Shown here: positions 45,202 to 56,300 of the stretch, piece by piece
Numbering within the stretch: position 1 is the stretch's first letter
Layout: each line of letters begins with the position of its first letter
NCBI GenBank assembly: GCA_002118135.1
Contig: BDIU01000121.1
Span: forward strand, 1-64,000
Source: Trebouxia sp. TZW2008
Taxonomy: Eukaryota > Chlorophyta > Trebouxiophyceae > Trebouxiales > Trebouxiaceae
DNA length: 64,000 nt
Direction: 5' to 3'
Notes under the pieces: generated by a model
What the model was told of the DNA's origin: nothing
The model's database searches: none
The model's input: the letters and a program-made list of their open reading frames with translations, nothing else
Made by a program: the position numbers and the translations under genes

Positions 45202-47120
45202 GGTGATCCGCTCACGGAATTTCTGTGACGTCAGATGAACATGAAAACTCTATTCAGGACTCAAGGCATGGCTCATGAGCGCCTCCTTATATGCACAGCA
45301 GAGATGTTTTTGCCGTCAGCGACTCCTGCACGCATTTCAAAAAAAATGAGACTACTGTGCACAGCATAGGGCGAAGCTGAGAGCCCTAGGGCTGATGAAA
45401 GCAAGTCGAAGGGATCCTCACTACAAAGCTAGCTACAATCTGTTTTATACAATGTCTGGGGCCGTGTTTTTCCTTCAACGCAGTTTACCTTGTTTTCAAA
45501 GGGGCATTCAAATGAACATTGAATTGAGAAAGTTGTTGGGGATTTCACCCCAACACATCCGATCAGACTTGTTGGCTCGCTAAAGGATGTAAAACGTCTC
45601 TCTCTCTCTCTCTCCTGCGATCAGACTTGTTGGCTGGTCAAAGCGTGTAATCTCTCTCTCTTGCTAGCGTGGACACATTGCTGTCTTGGTTGCTGTTGCA
45701 CCATTTGTTAAACAAAGACCGCAATACTTCACATCGCATTCATTGCGCAATGAATCACCGTGAATCAGCTGTACTGTGACTCCCAAATTCGGATTCAGCT
45801 ATGACTGCACATGCATGAGGGTCAAGGTGGCTTTCAGACGTCTGCGGGATAGCATAGCCGTCCAGCTCTTCCCAGCAAAGTGCAGATTTGCCAGTTCAGC
45901 TGAGCACTCATCTGCAAATGCAAGCCACCACTTTCATTGGGCGTTTACAACCAGTTGCATCATTCTGTGGTTGCTGTGACTGTGTCTTGCTGACAAATAA
46001 ACTTGACAGGACATTGGTTTGTACTCAAGGGGGGGGGGCTCCTGGCCTCTTCCATGACAACTTGTGCACAGGGTGCTTTCTCAGCGTCTTTCTTTAGTGT
46101 CGCGCTCAGCACTATTGCGGTACCCAACCACACAAAGCTTGCTGCAGGAACTCCCCTGTGCAGCGCATGGCTGAGAATCTGTCAGGTGTGGGCTTGTCAA
46201 GTGCTCCACAGACTGCCCACAAATTGGCATTTCCTCCAGCAACAGCAGTTGCAAGGCTTTGAGACAAGTCGTGATCAGTGCTCAGTATAGCCTTGAAGCG
46301 GCACACAAACTGATCTAGCACGAGAAGAGCCTCTCTGCAGACAATCGAGTGTACTGACGCAAACCACGCATTGGTGCGTGGCTGTGTGCTGTCGTCGCAG
46401 ACAGCGATAAGCAGCAAGCTTCGCTGCTGGTCAGCAGTCACATGTTGCTCGGGTCCTTGTTGTCGCTATTGACAATGTGCAAAAGCTCAGGCCGGAACAG
46501 AACGTGTGATATACGTGTGACTTCTTGCAGCATCGAGTGATGCAGTTAGCCGCGAGCTGGTCGCTATACCCTGGAGAGGGCTTTGTGCCCATCCCATACC
46601 TTGACCCAAATGTGCATGCGGGCAAGCATACATATAGGTACTCTGATTTGCCAAATGCATTAACAAACTGCCCATCTGTGATGAATGCACAAAGTTCCCT
46701 TCCAACTTTTCTCTTGCAGGTGACTCTCGACGGAATTCATGCAGCCATCGTTTCGAGCAGCCGTTTTTCTCAAAACTGTTACTGCAGGAACGAATGGTTG
46801 CATGTAGGTCAGATGCCTCCGAGCCTCCCCCAAAAATCATCAGCTAATATGATTCTTTTTGGGGGGGGACAATCAACTCAAAGCACGATGCAAGCAAACA
46901 ACTACCCTGCATGGCCAATATTGCAGGCTATTGGCAACCAATAAAAGTCTTGGCAACTGCCAATTGTTAATTTAAAGGACATAATATGATGACAGGGCAG
47001 TGAACAGTAAATTACCCATGTCACCACAATTGCTATGGCTTCAGTCAAATCTGAATTTGGAACCACCTGATCATCGGAAGTTGCAACCGACTGCAGTCAG
47101 TCTTGCGCAAAGCAAAATCT
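45202..47120. other. region without a convincing gene
   Basis: Open frames exist (for example minus 46441-46112, ending near LDQFVCRFKAIL, and plus 46525-46944), but none could be joined by good splice sites to a neighbour or matched to a family. It has (CT)n patches at 45599-45615 and 45650-45661 and G runs at 46021-46029 and 46859-46868. A near-exact GCGATCAGACTTGTTGGCT(C/G)G repeat occurs at about 45560 and 45618. Confidence 0.4.
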
Positions 47121-47450
47121 ATTGATGCACACTGGGTCCACGAAGTAGTTGTCAGAATTCTGGCACTCATGTGCGTGACTATCTACGTGCAGATTGCAAT
47201 CGTTAAAGCACTGTGTCATGCTTGAGTGTGCAACTACCGAGTATCTACAGTTGAGGTTGACAGTAGACGTCGATCCTAAGCCTATTTGAGGCGCTCTTAT
47301 CAACATGCAATACAAGCAAGCCTTCAGGATCACGCAATGTGTGGCCGCAAGCTCCATTGGTCATGCCCAGCGATCGGATACAAAAGCTTTGCCTCGGTCG
47401 TTGCGTCTGACAGTGGCACAAGTCAAAGCAGTAGCTCTGTGCAGCACTAG
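47120..47450 (+). repeat. segment duplicated from/at 33.47-33.77 kb
   Basis: This is the second copy of the roughly 300-base segment. It differs by substitutions and a six-base insertion (ATTGGTCATGCCC against ACTGCCC) that would preserve a frame. It lies downstream of the SpoU gene's stop codon. Confidence 0.7.
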
Positions 47451-47647
47451 CTGTGCATCTGTCATGTCCATGCTCTACGAACTCGGAGACCTGCAGGCAT
47501 GTGCATGTGCATGGGCTTGCACAGCACATGCCATGTGACGCTACCAGTACTTTTATTCTAGGTAGTGCAACGTGTGCGGCACACTGTCTGCTGATGTGCA
47601 ATGCAGAGGACTGGCAATCATTCTGGTGTGCATGAAGAAGTTCTGTG

Positions 47648-49975
47648 TCATAAGAAGCGCCCAGTATCACGCTGCAACCTAGGGCCTGCAGTCAAGGATC
47701 CTTCTTGACTCCGCTCAAGCAGCTCCTCGATGTGCTCAGCAGTACGCCCCTGCACAGCAGCATCGCTTTGTGCTAAACCATCACAACATCATACAACTGC
47801 CTAATAGAAACCATTTTGTGCACAATCTGCAGGTATTGTAACATGAGTGCATCCTGTGTGCCCCTGACTTCTGCCAAGATAGCTTGTGAGAGACTGTCTC
47901 AAGAACGCCTTGAGAACTGTTAAAATGTCTTGGAGATCAAAGTGCTGCACCGTGTACGATACAAAATCACATGTGACTGTATCACAAACTTCAAAGCAGC
48001 GGCATGCTTGGTCAATCAAAAGCTCAAGTCTCTGCTATGTATGCAGGCCATCAGCAGTTGGACATGCATTTGTACAGAGCACCCCGTCAAAGGGGCATTT
48101 CCCATGAAAGCTGAACAGAGGTTTTGTGTTTGCAAGCTCACCTGTTGCCGAAGCAGCATCACAGCCATCAGAACTTGCTTCTCATGATCAGACAGGTTAC
48201 TGTGATGACCAAGTTGTGCTAAACGCGCTCTGCGAGCCTCGTAGAAGACCAATGCTGCCGCCACCGACACATTGAAGGAAGAGACAAAGCCCGACATGGG
48301 TATGTAGGCTGTAGAGTCTGCTAGCTGTAACGCTTCTGCTGATACCCCTGCAAAGAAGAAGATAAAGATGAAGGAGAATTCTACATGCTTTGACCAGCCA
48401 ACATGGCTGTTAGCATGTGCCACACAGTGGCAATGACTACAATACAGAGTGACTACTGTCCTCTTACCATGCATGACCATATGCAGGGATAACAACAGCA
48501 ACATTTGCAATGCAAGTACTCTTGCCCTAGCATATATCACCCAACATTTGTTACTGTAATGTGGGGAATGTCTTTCACATAAAGCTGAAAGGTGTCAACT
48601 TTGACTCAGAAGCTCACACATGTTCTGTCTGCTGGCAAGTCAAACTCCAGGTCACACACACATAGCACCTGTGCTGGAATGTATCCTGCGTCACTCTAAA
48701 ATTGTCAGTGTACCGTCGTGTTGTTGTCAACATCAGTGTGACTGCTGAACGCTTTCACTGTCAGTATGACCACCATGAATACTGTGTCTTTGTTCACAGC
48801 TCACCTTCCATTTCATTGCCTAGGAGGATGGCAGTAGGTCTTGCACTATCATTACGACCATCATGATTACTGTATCTTTGTTTATAGCTCACCTTCCCTT
48901 TCATTGCCTAGGAGGATGGCAGTAGGCTGAGTCCAATCCACATCATGTATGCTGACAGCCTCTGAGTCAAAATGGGTAGCAACCACATGATAGCCAGCTG
49001 CCTTGGCATTTGTAATGCAGGCAGTAGCGCTGTCCCATAACCTGATGTCCATCCATTTCTCGGCGCCTGCGCTGTTGCGCTGCTTGCGTGCTCTGTACCT
49101 CTGACTTTCTGCGTTGATGCAGTGGACTGCTCCCAGTCCCAGAGCTGCAATCAGAAGAGCGCTTTATCAGAATCGTGCACGACACAGCAAATGTGCACTT
49201 GTGTTGATATATACACAAATGGATTGTCAGACACTCAGATGCCTATGACAGAATATGGTGGGTTGCAAATTGGCATCATGTTTCTTTTTCAAGACTGCCA
49301 TGCAGCAAATGACATGAGCAACACCCAAGCTCATGCATCTTGCTTTCAGTCTGGACAGTGCTGATGATGCTTACCGTCTGCTGATCTGCAGACTGCGCCC
49401 AAGTTGCCCATGTCATGCAGGCCTGAAGGCAATCATCACAGTGTGAAGCCAAGAGGCCAACAAAGACTCCATTTGTTTGATGCCATGAATCCAATGCTGC
49501 TGACCTTCAACAATTGGCAATACGCTGAAGCATCTGCCCTCCACAACCTGCGTAACAGAGCCATAGCATGGTGAGGTGCTTGCAATGCTGGGCTATCTGT
49601 CGAGAACGCCCGAGCCACTAAAACTTTTGCCAAGCTTTGCAATAGGCTAGACTACTGCATTCATACCTTTGTCAACATGTCAAGCCTCTTTCCCGTGGCC
49701 AGAGGGCCTAGGCCGGCGATCATCTCAGCACCAGTACGTACTTCACCGCTAGGAAGCCGAAACCTATCAAGGAATGGGAATTTGGTGCTGCTTGCATGCA
49801 GGGCGTCATTTGTCTGCCTTGCAGCCCTAATGGGCGCCGCGCAAAGAGTTTTGCTTGCAGGAAAGGTAACAAGCCTCCGTTTACAAAATTGTGGCTTTGC
49901 AAGGACAGTCAGCGGTGTCGCTGTGAACGATTTCGGACGTGCGTAGTTCGCGGTGGAGATAGAGGGCCAGGGCAT
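47648..49975 (-). CDS. SpoU/TrmH-family RNA 2'-O-methyltransferase, 6 exons
   Basis: SpoU (SPOUT-fold) enzymes transfer a methyl group from S-adenosylmethionine to a ribose 2'-OH of tRNA or rRNA. Exons 49975-49667, 49547-49505, 49422-49375, 49144-48893, 48347-48142 and 47749-47648 keep phase and give 319 residues. The three SpoU motifs appear in order: DMGNLGAVCRSADG (motif 1, with the conserved Asn and Arg), AILLGNEREGVS (motif 2, GNE) and IPMSGFVSSFNVSVAAALVF (motif 3, Ser and Asn-Val-Ser). The N-terminal 60 residues are basic and Ser/Thr/Ala-rich, suggesting an organelle target signal; which organelle is not clear. The RNA target cannot be read from sequence. It is divergent from ACBP, with 221 bases between start codons. 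Confidence 0.92.
48720..48840 (-). repeat. ghost copies of SpoU exon 4 end
   Basis: The exon 4 end with its donor (plus strand ATAGCTCACCTTCC then ATTGCCTAGGAGGATGGCAGTAGG) is repeated at about 48798-48840 almost exactly. The following intron piece TATGACCACCATGAATACTG is also repeated (48767 and 48855). Copies lie downstream of the exon on the minus strand. Confidence 0.92.
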
Positions 49976-50196
49976 GCACTCCAGACAGACTAGATGCCGC
50001 GCTTGAGTCGCTCAGTAGCCAGAGCAGATTAAGCGCACCGCCGAACTCGAGTGCTCGCTATTTTAGTAAGCAAGTTTAGTCAGCATGTCGTGCACGGGAG
50101 AGACCAATTGGCGTTACGGGCGTTATATCACTGCCGCAGCGCCAGTGCGCATGTTGCCGCTAGAGCGTCGCAGGACCCTCTGCAGACGCTGTGACT
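49976..50196. promoter_or_regulatory. divergent intergenic region, SpoU / ACBP
   Basis: Only 221 bases separate the two start codons, so one short region must drive both genes. The local sequence is richer in CG dinucleotides (CGCGG, CGCACCGCCG, CGGGCG) than the surrounding introns. No specific factor site is recognised. Confidence 0.55.
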
Positions 50197-52082
50197 ATGC
50201 CGGGTACTACCGGTGCCGACAGTACGGTCGCTATGTTGAGTGATGCAGGGGACAGTGCCGACGCGCTTTCTATGGCGATCCAGCAAGCAGCGTACCTCGA
50301 CGACCAACCGGGCGACGCGAGACAAAAACTGAGAGGTGCGAAGGCTAGCGGTTCTGTCCGCGACTAGCTGCATGCATCATTCGCAAATCACATGACAGAG
50401 CTTTCTCAGCGCACCATGACACTGCAGCTGCCCGGACTAAGCTCCGCAAGTTGATCAAAGAGCAGGCTGCCAAGGAAGCTGCTGAAGCTTCAAAGTCGTT
50501 GGCTGAGCGATCTCCTCATGCAAAGCAGGTGAGCATACAAGGCTTGCAAGCTACCTGTCCTGTCGTGTTATGTGCCTGATCGCTGAGTGACACAAAGCTG
50601 CTGGAACAGTCCCGGAGTCCAGGGTTGATATGCACAGAAGCGTTGCCAGTGATCAGAACTTTCACATTACAAAACAGTCTGCTTGCAGCTTGCTTGATCT
50701 GTGGCAGTAGACAGTGATCTGATCACTCCATGCTGCCATGCATTAACCAGCCTACCTGGCTGTTGGCACAAAAAACTGCAAGACCACCGCCGATGCATTT
50801 ACAGTTGTTCTGCATTATTCAAGCAAGTGTCATGGAGCAGATTCACTTCAGAGCTGGGAAAAGGTACTGCCCGCAGCCGCAACGGTCAACTCATAGTGTT
50901 GACTGCAACTACTTTTGTGTAAACCTAAGTTGATGTTTCACTCTGGAGACTTGATTACTGACGTGTCATGTGAATGCCAACATCTATCACAGTCCTCTCA
51001 CAAGCAAAACTTCTTGTGCTGCATGCTGCATCTGAGCAGTTGCCGGTGCTTGCCTTGCAGTCGTATGATGCTGCTGAGGGTCCTGCACTTGCACAAAAAT
51101 ATGAGAAGCTAAACTGGCGGATCATCTCCAAGCCAGGCGGTGCTACAGTCAAGCCAGATGACTTCTACACACTGTATGGGTAAGCACACAATCCTGCAGG
51201 CTTTGCATGCTGCCCACTGTTGGTAAAGTGCCTCTGATTTTGTCAAGACATGGGACAACATGGGTTAGCATGAGCGCTTCACATATGCATGTGACACCAA
51301 TGCTGCCTCGCATATTAGGTCTTGCCAGATAGTAGCGTGTGTCAATTTCCAACTTGATAAATTTGTACAACTTGTTTGTGAGGGTCCGCAGCATTGAAAG
51401 AGCTGCTGCTTGCTCAGGTCAAATTAGTTGCTTCATGCTAGACAAGCAGTGTCAGCTGATGCAGAGCCCGATGAATTACTGAACGGCCCACAAAGCAAAT
51501 TTGAGAGAGTATGTGAGCACAGATCGCAACTGGACACACACCTGCAGTTGGTGGACTTCATAAACGCTTTTTACATGCCATGCTTTGTTGCTGATGATAT
51601 GATTTCTATTCACAAACTCAATCAACACCTGTGTGCTTGGTGGCGTTTGCAGCTATCACATGCAAGCTACCAAGGGCAACAATGCAGAAGAAAGACCTAT
51701 GTGGGCAGAGAAGGGAGGCCTTGACTTTGAAGGGCGTGCCAAGTGGGATGCCTGGACTGCTGTCAAAGGCACTCCCAGTGACAAAGCCATGCTGGCATTT
51801 GTCAAGGTCAGCATTCCTTTTAGTTGCCAGTTGCATAACATAAAGTAGCTGAGTCGCATGCACGTACAGACTGTGCTACCTACAACGTCAGCGGTTCACA
51901 GATAAGTCCTCATATGTCACTGTCTTCAGACCCTTCTCACCAGTGTCTGAATCTGCAGCTTGTTGGCACAAAGTGTCTGATGCTTTGTCAACTGCAAGAT
52001 GAAAGAAAGCTGACTGTCTGTCTTGGCTATGTAGGCATACTATGAGTTCCCAACAAAGGCCTTGTACTCGGACACACGCTGA
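50197..52082 (+). CDS. ACBP: acyl-CoA-binding domain protein, 5 exons
   Basis: ACBPs bind and carry medium and long-chain acyl-CoA esters. Exons 50197-50335, 50410-50528, 51061-51179, 51653-51806 and 52035-52082 keep phase and give 192 residues. The ACB domain is split over exons 3 and 4: KPDDFYTLYG joined to YHMQATKGNNAEERPMWA, then FEGRAKWDAWTAVKGTPSDK and AMLAFVK. This parallels the usual LYGLYKQATVGD and KWDAWN core, with the ligand-binding Tyr and Lys pattern, though YHMQAT replaces YKQAT. A charged helical segment (RKLIKEQAAKEAAEASKSLA) precedes the domain, and a short tail AYYEFPTKALYSDTR ends it. I see no signal peptide or membrane segment, so a soluble protein is likely. The last exon is short and is the least certain. 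Confidence 0.9.
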
Positions 52083-53020
52083 TGTATGAAGTGCGCAATG
52101 ATTGGCTTGTAACACGGACAGGCAAACAACTTGCAAGATCATGACTGAAATGGCATGGCAGTGCAGAGCATTCAAGTGGCGTTGTAAACAGTGATCATGC
52201 ATCACTTTGTATGGTTGACTTTGAAGCATTCTATCCTCGCGTTGTAAGCTATCTTCAAATACAGATTTGAAAAAATTCGATGCAGTGCTGGAACGTAGCT
52301 CTGAGTATTTGTGCTAATTGTCAGCAGTCGTCAAGTTGCATCGTGTGCATTACACGGATTGCCCATTTCTTTGGACGCTGAGCAAACTGGCATTTGTACC
52401 ATATACATTACTCAAGTTGCACATCTATACGCATTCTGAGGGAACTGGCACAATGCTGCAGTGCACAGGGGCATGCTGTATCTGTCTAGTGAGCATATGG
52501 AGTTTGCTTTCTACAGCATGTAATTGCTGCTGACTGCTATCTTCTATAGAAATAGCTAGCAGATGAACGCTTGTAAGCACAACGCAGACACTGCATACTC
52601 ATTGTGTGACAGACACGCAAGATGACCAACATTATCACTGATGTTCAGTATTGTTGTTTTGTCTTCTGGTCCTCTAGTCAGCTCACTGAATGCTGTTACG
52701 CCTGGTTGCCCTGCTGCTGACATTGCCTTCTGATGTGCGCTTACCCTGCAATGCATTCATCCATTCAACTTGGCAATACGCATGCTAGACAAGTTCAGCA
52801 GGCCAAGCTAGGTACATGCTGGAGCAATCAGATGTCTACCAGTTCAGTCCTGTGCTAACCTAACCATTTGGACTGAATCTGGAAGGCGGCAAGATCTCCG
52901 TACAATCGCAAGACAGTTTGGTCTTATTGACACTTCAGCTTATCAACACAACACTATATGACTATGCAGAAACAGCAGGACATTGCAGGCTATGCAAATA
53001 GTTTTTGACCATAGTGACAT
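52083..53020. other. region after ACBP with no resolved gene
   Basis: This includes the ACBP 3' flank and the unresolved 3' end of gene G. A LINE fragment occupies 52740-52960. No exon could be supported. Confidence 0.4.
52740..52960 (-). mobile_element. LINE 3'-end fragment, reverse orientation
   Basis: CATTCATCCATTCAACTTGG, AGTTCAGCAGGCCAAGCTAGG and TGGAGCAATCAGATGTCTACC followed by AGTCCTGTGCTAACCTAACC are the reverse complement of the LINE end at 13.1-13.25 kb. The match extends further into the element (GGTTAGGTTAGCACA) than in the other short copies. Confidence 0.75.
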
Positions 53021-53060
53021 GAGGTGAGCACTGTAGAAGCACACGTTCGCTTGCATTATA
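53018..53060 (-). repeat. ghost of gene G zinc-finger exon end
   Basis: TGAGGTGAGCACTGTAGAAGCACACGTTCGCTTG copies the block at 53347-53381 (TGAGGTGAGCACCACAGAAGCACACGTTGGCTTG) inside the zinc-finger exon. It lies downstream on the minus strand. Confidence 0.88.
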
Positions 53061-53314
53061 CACACCACAGCCAGAATGTTGCCTCAGTTAAAGCAAAGCC
53101 GATCAGAAGCATAAGCTGTGGTGGTGCCTTTTGCCCAAAGCAGTAGCAGATGTGGGTTGAGCATTTGAAAAGCTTACACTACCTTGCAGCGTATATGCAT
53201 TTCAGCCAGAGCATTGCCTTAAACCTGGCAATGCTAATGAGCAGCACAAGGTGTGGTTTCAATTAAATTCAGAACATTTCCGCCTTGCAAGGCAAGCTTG
53301 TGAGCAGATTATAC

Positions 53315-56300
53315 CTTTCTGCTGTAGGCAGCCGCCCCTCTTGGCGTGAGGTGAGCACCACAGAAGCACACGTTGGCTTGAGGCACGAACAGTCCTTCTT
53401 CATTGGCGTGCTTGCCATGCTGGCGCTGTTGAGCCCACTTGTCTCGGCATGCTTTGCAGGCGCCCACCTTGCACTTGCCACACTCTGACTGCAGTGTGCT
53501 CCTCAAGTTCCAGCAGCCATTGCAGGTGCCCTTGAACAGCACCTGCAACAAATGCAACAATCCAGGATGAGGTGGTTTGACAAAAGTCCACCACAAACTG
53601 GGCATATGAAAGTGATGTGATTTGGCATCAATTGGAAACACAAACAATCTTTGGACAGCGTGCTTCTCACTTTTCAGCAGCCATTGCAGGTTCCACAGCA
53701 CCTGCAAAAAGCAACATAACATGAAACTGAAGAAAGTTTGGCATAGATTTGGGATCACAGCAACTGAACAGCAGCGTGCTCCTCACTTTCCAGCACCCAT
53801 TGCAGGTATCTGCTAACAGCACCTGCAGTCAGTCAGTGATTTTGCGCACATCAGAAGCAATCTTAGAAGGGATGTGACATGTGTGCAGCATGCTCCAGAT
53901 GTGGAATTGGCTGCATTTCGGCAGCCACTGTACGTGCTGAGCGGCACATCCAGTAGCAAGTGGGTCGGCCATGTTTCAGCAGCAGCAGCAGCATCAGCAG
54001 CAGGAGCAGGATGGAAGCAATCTGTGTGCAGCATGCGCTGTGCGATCTAAGTCATTTTCCAATTCCTTTGCTAACAGACACAAAACATCACAAATTGAGT
54101 GAAGGTGTAAAGGTATGGCCTGTGGCAACCTGTTGGGATCATGTCACAGGCCTATATATGACTGTGAGATTGAAGCTCTTACTGTAGTTGATTTTTCCTG
54201 CACCGCAATTATCCACAATCATGATCTCTTCAATTTGGACTGATTACATGTAGAAACAAGCATCTGACAGGGTGGGTCACCTGGTGGGTAGGGGTAGGGG
54301 TAGGGGTAGGCGCACGTGACAGGGCATGACGCGCAGCAGCCGGTATGAATCAGAGCACAAGCCTTCATGGATCTGTGAGAGCATGCATGTGACAGGGTGG
54401 GTCACCTGGTGGGTAGGGCTAGGGGCAGCTGACAGGTGGGCCTGTGGAACATCTTCGCCCTTCAGCACCTTCACCCTCAACGCCTGTGGCTTAGGCCTGC
54501 CAGAACCTGTGCCATCATCAACAATGTCAGCAGATTGGCTGTCAACAGCAGCGGCTTGAGCCACTAATCACATGCCTCAAAAGATTATACGTGCAGCAAG
54601 GCTAGCAGTGCACTGACTCATCAGGGTCTTTGTGCGGTAGCTGCGCTTTGCATGAGGACAACTCAAGAAAGAGGACAGACAGCAATATGCCAGAAGGTGC
54701 ACAGCCGATTCAAAATGTTTACTGGGGTCTTTGTTAGTTGGTTTTGCTCCTTACATGGAAGTAGCCAAAACAGCAAAAGGCAGCGTACCGTAGAAGCAAG
54801 CAAGGCATGAGGCATGAGCAAAACGACACTGCTTTCACAGGCATGGTTGAAATACAGCTGTCAGGGGTAGTCACCAGGGTCTTTGTGGGGAAGATGGTCA
54901 GACAGGGATGACATTTGCCAGTCCCAGTGGCAGGCTTTCAGCACCCATGCGCGCTTTCTGGACTGCAGGAACTCTTTCGCGTTCTGATTCCAGTACTCAT
55001 GCTTGATCTGGTCCTGACGCCAGATGCGCCTGCTGCTCTTGCTTAGCCACTCTTCAGGTCGCTGTGGAAATGCTGCAAACACAGCAACAAGACTGTTGTG
55101 GGACTCCTGACAATTCTGCTGAAAGCGCTGCAGGCATAGCAGCAATGCTTTCCTGGCGCAAGTGCAGGCAAAGCAACAACACTGTTCTGAAGAAGCTGCA
55201 GGCAATAGCATTGCTGGGCAGTTGCTTGAGGCATAGGTCCTGCTCTACAACTGCTGCAGAAACACATGCTGCACTTGCTCAGCCACTCCTCAGGCCGCTG
55301 TGGGAATGCTACAAGCAACAACACTGTTCTGCAAATGCTGCAGGCATTGTTGCTGCTGGTTGAGAGGTTGCTGGTGTTGAGCAGTGGCTTGTCACAAAGA
55401 TTCTGGTTTTAGCCTTTGCTTTGAAAACCAATTTGCAGGCAGGTCAAGGGGTCAGCGCCAGCGCAGGGCTGACCTGATGCACAAGTCTGCTTGGTCTTGA
55501 TGCAGCTGCCATACAATGCAAATTTGCAACAGTCAGCTTGACACTGTTCCAGCTGCAAGAAAGTGTGGCAGAAGCTGTGGCCTCAGCATCAAGATTTGCA
55601 GGCTAATGAACTTGCAATGACAATGGACTGAACAATCAGGGTCCATGACCTGCCTCATGTACTGCAATCCGTGCGATGAGACACAGGCGACTCATGCCAA
55701 AAAGGTGACTCACCAGGCCAGGACAGCAAGTACTTGCTGGTCTTCTGCTTCAGCACATTTGCCTGATACCAGATCTTCTTGTCAGGATCCACACACACCA
55801 TCAGACTGCTCCTGCCATCCCAAAGGAAAGGCTCAGGGCAGTTTGAGTCCCAGGCCCGTTCATGATCCTGCCCTGGGGCATCTGCAGCATCCTGCCCTGG
55901 TGCATTTGCAGCATCCTGCCCTGGGGCACTTGTAGCATCCCGCCCTGAGGCATTGGCAGTGTCCTGCTCTGGGGCATCATCAGCATTCTGCCCTGGGGCA
56001 TTGGCAGCATTCTGACCTGCTGATGCTGAGTGTAAGGAGTCTTGCCCACCCAGTGGCTCATCTCCTGAGATTTCAATGACTGATGGCGAACGAGGCTTGA
56101 CAGGACTCGGAACAGCATCATCACCTGCAAAATTTGCAAAGTGCTTCAGGGCTGTGACACAGTTGACGATAGATAGCTGTTTGGGTATGCATTTTGGCAG
56201 CTTGACCATACATCAGTATGACAATGAGCAATGCATACTGCCTGTTGGAGAGCGCACTTCCTTTGGACAGAATGACATGTCAGTTCAGCAGAGCATTGCA

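Noticed and set aside
46112..46441. Minus-strand open frame of 109 codons as a gene
   Set aside because: Composition is plausible, but no splice partner, start context or family match could be found.
54290..54312. TAGGGG repeats as an interstitial telomere
   Set aside because: Only four units, embedded in a longer tandem duplication; the plant/algal telomere repeat is TTTAGGG, not TAGGGG.
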